DNA from: Gemmatimonadales bacterium
Lineage (GTDB): Bacteria; Gemmatimonadota; Gemmatimonadetes; Longimicrobiales; Gaopeijiaceae
Length of the DNA: 64,000 bases
Assembly (NCBI GenBank): GCA_007692605.1
Contig: REBS01000113.1
Span: 20,546 to 84,545, forward strand
Direction: 5' to 3'
Position numbers and translations under genes: made by a program. Below, in pieces: positions 17,261-26,286 of this stretch (positions within the stretch are counted from its first letter, which is position 1; every line of letters starts with the position of its first letter). The notes below the pieces were generated by a model. The model saw nothing but the letters and a program-made list of their open reading frames with translations. It did not search any database and was not told the origin of the DNA.

Positions 17261-17662
17261 TCATCCCTCCACGGGCGCGGAGGCGAGGGTCTTGATCCGC
17301 TCCATGTGGCCGGACGCGGCCATCTGGAGACTTTCGAGCGCCGCCTGGAGATCCGAGAAATCCAGGGATTCCAGCTGGAAGGTGTGGCCGAGGATGAGTT
17401 CTCCTTCCTCGATGCCGTACGCGCCATGGACCACATCGGCCGCGTTCATCTCCAGCAGGGTTCTATAGAGATCTTCCCGAGGCGTTCCGTCGGCCGGAAG
17501 ATCCATCACCTTCATCCGGAGGATGAGCAGCGGAGGTGAGTGGTTCACCACGATCGGGAGGTCGTCGGTACGGCTTCGTACCAGATACATTCCCTCCGCC
17601 ACCTCTTCATGTTCCACATCCATTCGGATGAGGAAGCTCTCCAGGTCTTCTCTCGTCACCAT
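17261..17662 (-). CDS. YbjN / type III secretion chaperone-like protein paired with PspA
   Basis: 133 residues from ATG 17662, preceded by GGAGGGG at good spacing; the track's earlier start adds a basic stretch with no ribosome-binding site. The sequence (TREDLESFLIRMDVEHEEVA, LPIVVNHSPPLLILRMKVMD, LYRTLLEMNAADVVHGAYGIE, EGELILGHTFQLESLDF) has the alternating helix-sandwich pattern of the YbjN/CesT-Tir chaperone fold. Such proteins bind client polypeptides. Here it is immediately upstream of pspA (3-bp gap), so PspA or its partner is the likely client; this is inference. A GC-rich hairpin sits 20 bp upstream of the start codon. Confidence 0.75.
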   Translation of the reverse strand: MVTREDLESFLIRMDVEHEEVAEGMYLVRSRTDDLPIVVNHSPPLLILRMKVMDLPADGTPREDLYRTLLEMNAADVVHGAYGIEEGELILGHTFQLESLDFSDLQAALESLQMAASGHMERIKTLASAPVEG

Positions 17663-17681
17663 GTCACCCCTCCGTGGTCCG

Positions 17682-17703
17682 GTCGGCGCCCCGGAGCGCC
17701 GAC
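17682..17703 (-). promoter_or_regulatory. Perfect 8-bp hairpin in the leader of the ybjN-pspA genes
   Basis: GTCGGCGC, six bases, GCGCCGAC: an uninterrupted 8-bp GC stem ending 20 nt before the YbjN-like ATG and close to its GGAGGGG ribosome-binding site. No T-tract follows on the minus strand, so it does not look like a terminator. It could affect translation or mRNA stability. Confidence 0.4.
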
Positions 17704-17768
17704 ACATTCAGATGGCCACCTCCGCCGGGCGGGGTGGGCTCGGGACTCCGAAGCTCCACTCCCGGTGT

Positions 17769-17798
17769 CCCCTTCCCTTCACAGTACGAGCGAAGGGG
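17769..17798 (-). terminator. Possible hairpin downstream of uvrA
   Basis: CCCCTTC and GAAGGGG are separated by 16 bases, starting about 50 bp past the uvrA stop on the minus strand, without a T-tract. It may end or process the uvrA message before the ybjN-pspA genes. The loop is long, so support is weak. Confidence 0.25.
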
Positions 17799-17850
17799 TG
17801 GAGACGATTCATTCGGTCGCCCCTACAATACCGTGTCGAACGCCCGTCCG

Positions 17851-20742
17851 CTATGCGGTCACGCCGGCTGCGAGCATCGGGGCGAGGTATCGTCCGGTGA
17901 GAGACCCCGCGGTTTCGGCCACCGCCTCGGGTGGACCCTCCGCGACGATCAGGCCCCCTCCGTCCCCGCCCTCGGGACCCAGATCCACGATCCAGTCCGA
18001 GGTCTTGGCGACCTCGAGGTTGTGCTCGATCACCACCACCGTGTTGCCCTTGTCGACCAACTGGTGCAGCACCCCGAGGAGCACCCGCACATCCTCGAAG
18101 TGGAGACCGGTCGTGGGCTCGTCCAGAATATACAGCGTGTTCCCGGTGGCTCGCTTCGACAGCTCCGTCGCCAGCTTCACCCTCTGCGCCTCCCCCCCGG
18201 ACAGGGTGGTGGCCGATTGGCCCAGCTGAAGGTAGCCGAGCCCCACATCGAAGAGCGTCTGAAGCTTCTCGCGGATCCTGGGGACCGGGTGAAAGAACTC
18301 CAGAGCGTCCGCAATCGTCATGTCGAGGACGTCGGCGATGTTCTTTCCCCGGTAGTGCACGTCGAGGGTCTCGCGGTTGTAGCGTCGCCCCCGGCACACG
18401 TCGCAGGGCACGTACACGTCGGGCAGGAAGTGCATCTCGATCTTCACCAGACCGTCGCCCGAGCAGGATTCGCACCGCCCGCCCTTCACATTGAACGAAA
18501 AACGCCCCTGGGCGTAGCCGCGCATCTGTGATTCGGGAAGCTCGGCGAAGAGCTTTCGGATCGGCGTGAAGACGCCCGAGTAGGTGGCCGGGTTCGAGCG
18601 GGGAGTCCGGCCGATCGGGGACTGGTCCACCTCGATCACCTTGTCGACTCCTTCCACTCCCTCGAGCCCATCGAAGGGGAGGGGCAGGTCACGAGCGCGG
18701 TAGAGCTGCCAGGCCAGGGCCCGATAGAGCGTCTCGTTGATCAGGCTCGATTTGCCGGATCCGGACACCCCCGTGATCGTCACGAAGCACCCCAGGGGAA
18801 TCGCCACGTCGATCCCCTGCAGATTGTGCCCCCTCGCGCCCCGGATCCGGAGCTGCCGGTCGGGATCGGCCCGTCGGCGCTCCTCGGGGATCGGGATTCG
18901 GCGCTCTCCCCGGAGGTAGGCCCCGGTGAGTGATTTCGGCTCTGCGAGCACCCGGTCGATCGTTCCCGCAGCCACCACGTCTCCACCATGTCGACCGGCT
19001 CCGGGCCCCAGATCGATCACATAGTCGGCCGCCCGGATGGTATCCTCGTCGTGCTCCACGACCAGCACGGTGTTCCCCAGGTCCCTCAGGGCCCGCAGGG
19101 TGCCCAGGAGCCGGTCGTTGTCGCGCTGGTGGAGTCCGATCGATGGCTCGTCGAGCACGTAGAGCACCCCGACCAGTCGGCTCCCGATCTGGGTGGCCAG
19201 TCGGATGCGCTGTCCCTCGCCCCCGGAAAGGGTATGGGCCGAGCGTCCGAGCGTGAGATACCGGAGGCCCACATCGTCGAGAAACCGCAGCCGCTCCCGA
19301 ACCTCCTTCAGGATGGGGCCCGCGACCGCACCCGGCAGGGCCGGCACATCGAGCGACTCGGGCGCGTCCGGGCCCCGGGTCTCGCCTTCGACCGGGAGCC
19401 GCTGAAAGAAGTCCTGTGCGGCACCGATCGAAAGCTGCCCGATCTCTCCCAACGAGCGCCCACCGATCGTCACGGCCAGCGACTCGGAACGCAGTCGGGT
19501 TCCCCCACACTTCTCGCAGGGCTGCGAGGTCATGTAGCTCGTGAGCTGCTCGCGCACGGCGTCCGACGAGGTCTCCTCGTATCGCCGCCGGACATTCGCG
19601 ACGACCCCCTCCCAGGGCTCGGTGTAGGCCCGCTTCTTCCCCCCACGCTTGTAGGGGAAGCGAATCTTCATTTTGCCCGAACCGAAGAGGACGGCGTCAC
19701 GGACATCCTCGGGAAGCTCGCCCCAGGGCGTGTTCGCGTGGAATTCGTAGGCCTCGGCCAGCGCCGGTACTACCGACCGCTTGAGGTGGCCCGACGGCTC
19801 CCCCCAGGGAAGGATCACCCCTTCGAGGATCGAGATCGAGTCGTCTCCCAGGAGGAGATCGGCGCTGACTTCGCGGCGCGTGCCCAGGCCATCGCATCCC
19901 TCGCACGCCCCGTAGGGAGAGTTGAAGGAGAACTGCCGCGGCTCGAGTTCGGGAAGCGAGGTCCCGCAGTGAGCGCAGGCGTAGTGCTCCGAAAAGAGGT
20001 GCGGCTCGGGATCCGTCCCCTTCCCGTACTCAAGCACCTCGAGAATCCCCTCGGCCGTGGTCAGTGCGGTCTCGACCGAGTCCGCGAGGCGCGCCCGATC
20101 CGAAGCCCGGATCACCAGCCGGTCGACCACGACCGAAACGTCATGATTCTCATACCGATTCAGCGCAGGTGGCTCGGAAAGATCCCAGGTCTCGCCATCG
20201 ACCCGGACCCGGACGAAGCCATCCTTGCGTGCCTTCTCGAAGAGCTCGCGAAACTCCCCCTTTCGACCGCGCACCAACGGAGCCAGGATTTCGACCCGGG
20301 TCCCCTCGTCGAGCGTGAGGAGGCGATCGACGATCTGCGATGACGACTGCCGAAGGACCGGTCGTTCGCAGCTGGGGCAGTGCGGGGTCCCGACCCGTGC
20401 CCAGAGGAGGCGGAGGTAGTCGTAGATCTCGGTGACCGTCCCGACGGTGGAGCGGGGATTGCGCGAGATCGTCTTCTGTTCGATCGAGATCGCGGGCGAC
20501 AGTCCTTCGATGGCGTCCACATCGGGCTTTTCCATCAACCCCAGGAACTGCCGGGCATACGCCGAGAGCGACTCGACGTAGCGGCGCTGCCCCTCGGCGT
20601 AGATCGTGTCGAAGGCCAGCGAGGACTTGCCCGATCCGGAGATGCCCGTGATGACCACGAGGGCTTCTCTCGGGATCTCGAGGGAGATGTCGTTCAGGTT
20701 GTGTTCGCGGGCCCCCCGCACCACGAGGGTGTCACGGACCAT
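17851..20742 (-). CDS. uvrA: Excinuclease ABC subunit A
   Basis: 963 residues, normal for the family (about 940). It is the damage-recognition ATPase of nucleotide excision repair that loads UvrB onto lesions. Visible features are two ABC ATPase modules with Walker [15 protein letters not shown] and [15 protein letters not shown], two LSGGE signatures ([14 protein letters not shown] and [14 protein letters not shown]), and zinc-binding cysteines in [28 protein letters not shown] and CESCSGDG...CDVCRG. The start ATG follows the htpX stop directly (TAG then ATG, no gap), so the two are probably cotranscribed. It ends 188 bp before the ybjN-like gene. Confidence 0.98.
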   Translation of the reverse strand: MVRDTLVVRGAREHNLNDISLEIPREALVVITGISGSGKSSLAFDTIYAEGQRRYVESLSAYARQFLGLMEKPDVDAIEGLSPAISIEQKTISRNPRSTVGTVTEIYDYLRLLWARVGTPHCPSCERPVLRQSSSQIVDRLLTLDEGTRVEILAPLVRGRKGEFRELFEKARKDGFVRVRVDGETWDLSEPPALNRYENHDVSVVVDRLVIRASDRARLADSVETALTTAEGILEVLEYGKGTDPEPHLFSEHYACAHCGTSLPELEPRQFSFNSPYGACEGCDGLGTRREVSADLLLGDDSISILEGVILPWGEPSGHLKRSVVPALAEAYEFHANTPWGELPEDVRDAVLFGSGKMKIRFPYKRGGKKRAYTEPWEGVVANVRRRYEETSSDAVREQLTSYMTSQPCEKCGGTRLRSESLAVTIGGRSLGEIGQLSIGAAQDFFQRLPVEGETRGPDAPESLDVPALPGAVAGPILKEVRERLRFLDDVGLRYLTLGRSAHTLSGGEGQRIRLATQIGSRLVGVLYVLDEPSIGLHQRDNDRLLGTLRALRDLGNTVLVVEHDEDTIRAADYVIDLGPGAGRHGGDVVAAGTIDRVLAEPKSLTGAYLRGERRIPIPEERRRADPDRQLRIRGARGHNLQGIDVAIPLGCFVTITGVSGSGKSSLINETLYRALAWQLYRARDLPLPFDGLEGVEGVDKVIEVDQSPIGRTPRSNPATYSGVFTPIRKLFAELPESQMRGYAQGRFSFNVKGGRCESCSGDGLVKIEMHFLPDVYVPCDVCRGRRYNRETLDVHYRGKNIADVLDMTIADALEFFHPVPRIREKLQTLFDVGLGYLQLGQSATTLSGGEAQRVKLATELSKRATGNTLYILDEPTTGLHFEDVRVLLGVLHQLVDKGNTVVVIEHNLEVAKTSDWIVDLGPEGGDGGGLIVAEGPPEAVAETAGSLTGRYLAPMLAAGVTA

Positions 20743-21576
20743 CTAGAAGGTCCCCCGCAACTCCCTGAGCGCCGCGATCCGATCCTCGGTGGGGGGATGA
20801 GTCCGGAAGAGCTTCGTCATCCCGCTCATGGCCCCGCCTCGCAGCGGGTTCACGATCGCGAGCTGGGCTCCGGCGGCATTGACATCCATCGGGATCTGGT
20901 TCGCCGCGCTCTCGAGGCGCCGAAGGGCGTTGGCGAGACCATCGGGGGAGCCCGCGATCCGGGCCCCCGTCTCGTCGGCCTGGAACTCGTTGGTCCGCGA
21001 GATCGCCATCTGGATGATGATCGCCGCCAGCGGGCCGAGGATCATGATCAGGATCATGACGATCGGATTCCGGTTCTCACCCCCGCCGAAGAAGATCCCC
21101 CACCGGGCGATCATCGTGATCGCACCCGCCATGACCGCCCCGATCGTGGAGACGAGCATGTGGCGGTGCTTGATGTGCGCCAGCTCATGTGCGATCACCC
21201 CGGCGAGCTCGTCCCGGCTCATCAGCTGCATGAGCCCTGCGGTCACGCACACCACGGCGTGCGAATGGCTGCGGCCGGTGGCGAAGGCGTTCGGCTGCTG
21301 CTTCGGAGCGATCGCCACGATCGGCATTGGAAGATCCGCACGGCGCCGGAGTTCGTCGACCATGTCGAAGAGCTCGGGGGCGTCCTCGCGTTCGATGATC
21401 TTCGCCTTGTACATGCGCAGAACCAGGCGATCGCTGAACCAGAACATTCCGACGTTCATGACCACGGCCCCACCGAAGAACCAGAGCGCCATGCTCGGTC
21501 CTCCGATCTGTCCTCCGAGGAGGACCAGGAAGACCGTCATCACCGCCATGAGGAGGAAAACTTTCAATTGATTCAT
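20743..21576 (-). CDS. htpX: Membrane zinc metalloprotease HtpX (M48)
   Basis: 277 residues. Two N-terminal membrane segments ([18 protein letters not shown] and [19 protein letters not shown]) precede the M48 zinc motif [10 protein letters not shown]; two further hydrophobic stretches follow ([40 protein letters not shown]), and the third ligand region is [12 protein letters not shown]. HtpX degrades misfolded inner-membrane proteins and cooperates with FtsH. It is immediately upstream of uvrA and a few kilobases from pspA, so this stretch groups envelope and DNA stress functions. Confidence 0.97.
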   Translation of the reverse strand: MNQLKVFLLMAVMTVFLVLLGGQIGGPSMALWFFGGAVVMNVGMFWFSDRLVLRMYKAKIIEREDAPELFDMVDELRRRADLPMPIVAIAPKQQPNAFATGRSHSHAVVCVTAGLMQLMSRDELAGVIAHELAHIKHRHMLVSTIGAVMAGAITMIARWGIFFGGGENRNPIVMILIMILGPLAAIIIQMAISRTNEFQADETGARIAGSPDGLANALRRLESAANQIPMDVNAAGAQLAIVNPLRGGAMSGMTKLFRTHPPTEDRIAALRELRGTF

Positions 21577-21607
21577 TCTAGCTCACTCTTGTCGTTCTAT
21601 TGTGTTC

Positions 21608-21613
21608 ATCATA
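21608..21613 (-). promoter_or_regulatory. Candidate -10 element upstream of htpX
   Basis: On the minus strand TATGAT lies 32 bp before the htpX ATG in the 173-bp gap between tamB and htpX. The possible -35 (GGTGAA region, about 17 bp upstream) is poor. It is the best sigma-70-like hexamer I saw in this gap, but evidence is weak. Confidence 0.25.
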
Positions 21614-21749
21614 GAGGGTTCGTGCGCACTTCACCCGCAGCTGCACGCCGCCCGGATTCCGGCCGGGGATGCCCCCGATCGCGGGCGATCTTCCTTTACA
21701 CCGCAGGGGGCTTTCGGTGCCCCTTCGCACCGCTCCCGCCCCTTCCCCC

Positions 21750-24700
21750 TCAGTACCCCCACTCGCGGTAGAGTTCGAGGCCGAAGATTCGGGTGAGTTG
21801 AAGCCCCGCGTCACCGAACGAATAGACCCCTTCACGTCCGAAGCGGTCCTCGACGAAGGCCTCGAAGGTCCAGGTATCGGTGAAGCGCCACTCGAGGCGG
21901 GCACCGGGGATCTGAGCCTGTCCGCCCCCCATCCCTCCGAGGGGTCGCAGGACCATCGCGAGGAAGAGATCCTGCGCCAGGTACTGCCCCACCTCGATCT
22001 GGGTGTCGGCAAAGGCACTCCCGAACCCTCCCATCGCAGCGCCCCCCGCATCCCGGGTCTGCGTGATCGCGAAGTAGTCGATTCCGATCTGCTGGGCGAC
22101 CACGGACGAGAGCTGTCCCGCGAGCGTTCCGATTCCCACACTCACCCCCGCCCCGGCGGCCCCCTGCAGGGCGGACGCCTCTCCCGATCCGAGGGCGAAC
22201 GAGGGTCGACCGAACAGGAGGTAGCTGATCAGATCGGATTCCGCGATCGGTGGCTGCGCCTCGGACTCCAGCCCGATCCGAAGGGCGAGCAGGGGTCCTT
22301 CGACCACCGCGATGATATTCAGCGGCTCCTGGCCCTCCCGCCTCAGGCGATGGACCGCCCGGAAGTCGAGTGTCGGATTGATCCCGGGGGTTCCAACGAA
22401 TTCTACGTTCCCCTCCTGGACCTGAAACTGCCGACCGAGGACGTTGTAGTTGCCCCGGATCGCCTCGAGTGACCCGACCAGGAGGATCTCCCGCTTCGGG
22501 CGATCGAAGGTGACGATCAGATCCCCACCGATCTCGACGTTCATCTCGCGACTTCGCAGCCAGAAGTCACGCTGGATCGTCAGGTCGACATTCACGACCA
22601 GGTTGTTGAGGAAGGGATTCTGCGCCGCTTCGACCGCCGGACGATCGGCGACCAGCGTCGTGTCGACCACATCGAAGATCGCCGGGTCGGTGAGGTCGAC
22701 GACCTCTGCGGTCCGCGCGAACTCCTCGAGAAACATCACCCCCTGCTCCACCCGGACCCGCCCCCCGATGCGCGGTGCCTGGAAGCGACCGGTGAGGGTG
22801 ACCTCTCCCCCGACCCGCGCCTCGAGGTCCCGCCGCTCGGTGGCCTGGAACCCCGACGCGGTGATCCGCAGATCGAACCCCGGATCCGTGATGTCATTCA
22901 GGTCGATCGTGCCACGCACCTGCGCGAGCCCGCGGGACCGGGCCTGCGCCGAGACCGTGACCACCCCGTCGGTCGTCAGTTCGAAGTCCGCCTCGATCTC
23001 GCGGGGACGAAGCCCGATCTCGGGGAGTGACATGGCCCCTCCGGCCAGGTGGAGTGAACCGGAGGGACGGAGGTCCCGGGGTTGTCCGCTCAACTGGATG
23101 CGCCCGTCGAATACTCCCTCGATCTCCTCGAGGCCCTCGACGAACCCGAGAAGGGTCGCGGCCGGGAGCGCGTCGATCTCGAGGGTCACATCGACGCTCC
23201 GATCGGGAAAGCGATCCTCGACCTCTCGGAAGGAGAGATCGACCGGGTACCTTCCGTCCGCAGTCAGGAGACGCTGGCCCTCGTGTTCCACATCGAGGCG
23301 CGCACGCGCGATCTGCTCTCCATAGGCGAACGTCCCCTCGACCCGATCCAGCTCGGTACCACCGACGTTCAGGTCCTGCGCGAGAATCTCGCCTTCCATG
23401 AGCGGCGCCCCGGCGGGCCCTTCGACCCGCAGGACCAGGTCGAGCAGGCCCGAGGGCGGATTCTCGATCCTGGCGAGGTGCCCGAGGCGGTTGAGATCGA
23501 GTCGTTCGGTCTCGAGGGTGAAATCCGTCATCCCATCGAGGTCCACGACGCCATCGGCACGAATCCGAACGGGCGCGTCCTCCGGGTCGTCCGGCGCCGC
23601 AGCCCCTTCCGGTCTGCGAATCTCGAGATCGACCACCTCGTAGCGTCGGTCCCCGACATGCAGTCGGGCGGGCCGGGCAAGGCTCCATTCCACCGGGTCC
23701 ATCTCGAGGACCAGGGAGCGGAGTTCGATGTCGACGCCCGTGGAGTCCTGACGAAAGAGGGCGTCGGCCCGATAGGACTCCCCGGGTTCCCGGAGGAGGT
23801 CCAGGTCGACCTCGCCCTCGCCGCCGGCCCATCGGGCCTCGGCCACGCCCTGCTCGAAGGTCCACTCCCGCCACCCCCAGTCCGCCAGCTCCGCAACCCC
23901 TTCGATCGAGGTGAGCTCGAACTCGTCGAGCTGCGCGATCACGTCGATCCGACCGCCCTCCACCATCGCCTCGGACCACCGGAACCGTTCCACATCGGCG
24001 AACCCGCGGAGTTCGAATGCCCGCAGGGCACCTCGCAGTTCGAGCTCCCCCGACGCGGTTCCATCGAGGAGCCGGCCATTCATGGCAGCGAGGGTGTCGG
24101 GGTCGATCCCGTCCCACCGGAGGGTTTCCAGTTCGAGCGCACTCAGGGTGTCGGCCTGGATGATCGTGTCCCCCATGAGGAGCGGACGAAGCTCGCTCAG
24201 TTCGGGAACCGACCACGTGAAGCTCATCTCTCCGGCACTCGCGGCGTCGCTGAGCCCCAGCGTCCCGGATCCGGCCGCCTCGCCGGCCGGCGAGCTCACG
24301 AACAGGCGGTGCAGCTGAAGCTCCCCGTCCAACGCCTCGATGTCGAGCTCCGCCAGGTCGAAGAGGACATGGCCGGACCGACTGTCTTCGAGGTGAACCC
24401 GTGCGGTGCCTTCGATCGTCTCGAGATCGAGCCCGCGTCCCTCCACCTCGACCCTGCCGCGAATCACCGTGGGCTCGGGAAGATCGGTGAGAAAGGCCGT
24501 CAGGTCGAGTTCGCTCGACGACGCCGTGAAGGTGTACCCCCGCCCGAGATCGGTGGCGTCTCCGCGTGCATCGATGGTGAGCGTTCCACCCCCGGTATTC
24601 AGGCGGGTCGACAGCTCCAGGTCGGAGAGAAATCCGTTGACCCGGTACTGCCCACTCACCGGCCCCTCGATCGGCAGGTCCAGATCCAGCGCAGCGGCCA

Positions 24701-26279
24701 GGCCGGTCAGATTCATCGGGTCGAGCCCTCCGTCCAGCGAGAGCCGGAGCTGTTCGTTGACGAGCTGGATCGTCCCGGCCCCGAGCACTCGGCTCTCCTC
24801 GCCTCCCGGCGCTCGATGGCGGAGATCGGCACTCAGCTGAAGTCCGTTCGCGAGCCGGCCCGAGGCCTCGACCGACAGGGAACCGGTCCCGAGAACCGTG
24901 AACTCGGGGAGAAAGGCAGAGAGCGTCCCGAAGTCCAGCGGGTCGATCCGCGCCGACATTCCCCGAACGCCCGGCTCGCCCCCGTCGAGCAGGAGGGTCC
25001 CCCGGGCTTCGATCATCGAGGGCGGGATCCCGGCCTCGGTGTCCTCGTACTCGAGTCGTGCGTCGATCCCGAGCTCCTCGAAACTCCCCGTGAGCCGCAC
25101 GGGACCCTGCACCCGTCCCCCCAGCGGCAGGGGCTCTTCGAGCCATGGCTCGGCAATCGACAGGTAAACCGGATCGGCGACAAGATCGGTTTCGACAAAA
25201 CGCAGTCCTCCCGCCAACTCCAGCCCCAGTCGCCCCCGGATCCGGCTCTCGCCACTCCGAAGGTCGGCATCGGTGACCCGCCAGCTTCCGGAGGTGACCG
25301 GCCCCGCGGCCGAAAGGGTCAGGCGACCCCCACCGTCGGGGATCCGAGGCTCGAGCCATCGGAAGTCGGCCAACTCCAGGGGATCGGCCGTGAGCAGGAG
25401 GTCCAGCTCCAGCTCGTCGCCGCCGAACTCGAGGGCGATCTGCCCCCGCAGGGTACTCGCGGGAAGCTCGAGTCGCTCGGCTCCGATCAGGAGTTCGGTT
25501 CCGGTCCGGCGGAGATGTCCCTGAAAGTCCCCTACGTGGAAGGGTTCTTCGAAAACCTGTCCGGTCATGGAAAGGGATTCGAACTCGATGAACTCCCCGG
25601 GCTCGTCGAGATCCACGAGCCGGGCGTTGCCGAGCCGGGCGTCGATCCCGCTGAAGCGGATCACCTGGTGGAGACCGTCGAATCCCGGGACGGTCTCGAC
25701 GATGCCTCGGGCGGGCGGGTCCCCCTCCAGGGGGGTTCGAATGATGAGGTCGCCCCCGTGCACCCCGAGACCGTCGAGGACCACGCGGAGCTGTGAGGCG
25801 GGAGCGACCACCTCCTCGTCGGAGGGATCGGGCTCCAGGAGCTCGGGGTCTTCGGGCTCGGGCTCGGCCGCAGGAATCCGGAAGATGCGAGCCAGGTTCC
25901 CGACCTCGTCCCCGTGCAGCGTCTCGATGACGATCCGGGGTCCCCACAGCTCCGTGGGAACGAGTTCGATGTTTCGTCGGAGGAGGGCGCGGGCCGAGTA
26001 GCCGACTCTCAGGGAGTCCACCTCGGCGAACGGGCGCCCGCGATCATCCAGGATCGAGACGTCGTGGAGGATGAAGCCTCGCAGGAGTCCATCGGAGCGA
26101 ATCGCCCCCACGCGGACCTCCCCATCGATGAATCGGTCCGATTGGCCGACGGCCGTACGCAGGAGGAAGGCATGGCCGGGCTGGGTCTGGAGCGCGAACC
26201 AGGCGAGCAGACCCACCGCGAGCAGAAGGATTCCGACGCCGGCCGCGAACCAGAGAAGGATTCTCCCGGGGGTATTCAT
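21750..26279 (-). CDS. tamB: TamB-like translocation and assembly module protein
   Basis: About 1509 residues, anchored in the inner membrane by one N-terminal helix (ILLWFAAGVGILLLAVGLLAWF) and otherwise composed of long beta repeats (LRVGYSARALLRRN, ELDLTAFLTDLPEP and similar) that form the hydrophobic groove typical of AsmA/TamB lipid-bridge proteins. The C-terminal DUF490 region is clear (GRVRVEQGVMFLEEFARTAE, VNVDLTIQRDFWLRSREMNVEIGGDLIV, LLGRQFQVQEGNVEFVG, SEAQPPIAESDLISYLLFG). Proposed roles are outer-membrane protein insertion with TamA and phospholipid transport. The gene starts just after the Omp85 gene's stop (7 bp; an in-frame ATG two codons earlier is equally possible), the classical tamA-tamB order. 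The large plus-strand ORF 23082-25796 is a GC-driven shadow. Confidence 0.93.
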   Translation of the reverse strand: MNTPGRILLWFAAGVGILLLAVGLLAWFALQTQPGHAFLLRTAVGQSDRFIDGEVRVGAIRSDGLLRGFILHDVSILDDRGRPFAEVDSLRVGYSARALLRRNIELVPTELWGPRIVIETLHGDEVGNLARIFRIPAAEPEPEDPELLEPDPSDEEVVAPASQLRVVLDGLGVHGGDLIIRTPLEGDPPARGIVETVPGFDGLHQVIRFSGIDARLGNARLVDLDEPGEFIEFESLSMTGQVFEEPFHVGDFQGHLRRTGTELLIGAERLELPASTLRGQIALEFGGDELELDLLLTADPLELADFRWLEPRIPDGGGRLTLSAAGPVTSGSWRVTDADLRSGESRIRGRLGLELAGGLRFVETDLVADPVYLSIAEPWLEEPLPLGGRVQGPVRLTGSFEELGIDARLEYEDTEAGIPPSMIEARGTLLLDGGEPGVRGMSARIDPLDFGTLSAFLPEFTVLGTGSLSVEASGRLANGLQLSADLRHRAPGGEESRVLGAGTIQLVNEQLRLSLDGGLDPMNLTGLAAALDLDLPIEGPVSGQYRVNGFLSDLELSTRLNTGGGTLTIDARGDATDLGRGYTFTASSSELDLTAFLTDLPEPTVIRGRVEVEGRGLDLETIEGTARVHLEDSRSGHVLFDLAELDIEALDGELQLHRLFVSSPAGEAAGSGTLGLSDAASAGEMSFTWSVPELSELRPLLMGDTIIQADTLSALELETLRWDGIDPDTLAAMNGRLLDGTASGELELRGALRAFELRGFADVERFRWSEAMVEGGRIDVIAQLDEFELTSIEGVAELADWGWREWTFEQGVAEARWAGGEGEVDLDLLREPGESYRADALFRQDSTGVDIELRSLVLEMDPVEWSLARPARLHVGDRRYEVVDLEIRRPEGAAAPDDPEDAPVRIRADGVVDLDGMTDFTLETERLDLNRLGHLARIENPPSGLLDLVLRVEGPAGAPLMEGEILAQDLNVGGTELDRVEGTFAYGEQIARARLDVEHEGQRLLTADGRYPVDLSFREVEDRFPDRSVDVTLEIDALPAATLLGFVEGLEEIEGVFDGRIQLSGQPRDLRPSGSLHLAGGAMSLPEIGLRPREIEADFELTTDGVVTVSAQARSRGLAQVRGTIDLNDITDPGFDLRITASGFQATERRDLEARVGGEVTLTGRFQAPRIGGRVRVEQGVMFLEEFARTAEVVDLTDPAIFDVVDTTLVADRPAVEAAQNPFLNNLVVNVDLTIQRDFWLRSREMNVEIGGDLIVTFDRPKREILLVGSLEAIRGNYNVLGRQFQVQEGNVEFVGTPGINPTLDFRAVHRLRREGQEPLNIIAVVEGPLLALRIGLESEAQPPIAESDLISYLLFGRPSFALGSGEASALQGAAGAGVSVGIGTLAGQLSSVVAQQIGIDYFAITQTRDAGGAAMGGFGSAFADTQIEVGQYLAQDLFLAMVLRPLGGMGGGQAQIPGARLEWRFTDTWTFEAFVEDRFGREGVYSFGDAGLQLTRIFGLELYREWGY

Positions 26280-26286
26280 CGGCATC

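Noticed and set aside
18988-20343. 451-residue plus-strand ORF
   Set aside because: Antisense to uvrA, whose ATPase and zinc motifs are unambiguous.
23082-25796. 904-residue plus-strand ORF
   Set aside because: Antisense to tamB, composition-driven, no recognisable fold; tamB on the minus strand has the DUF490 motifs.
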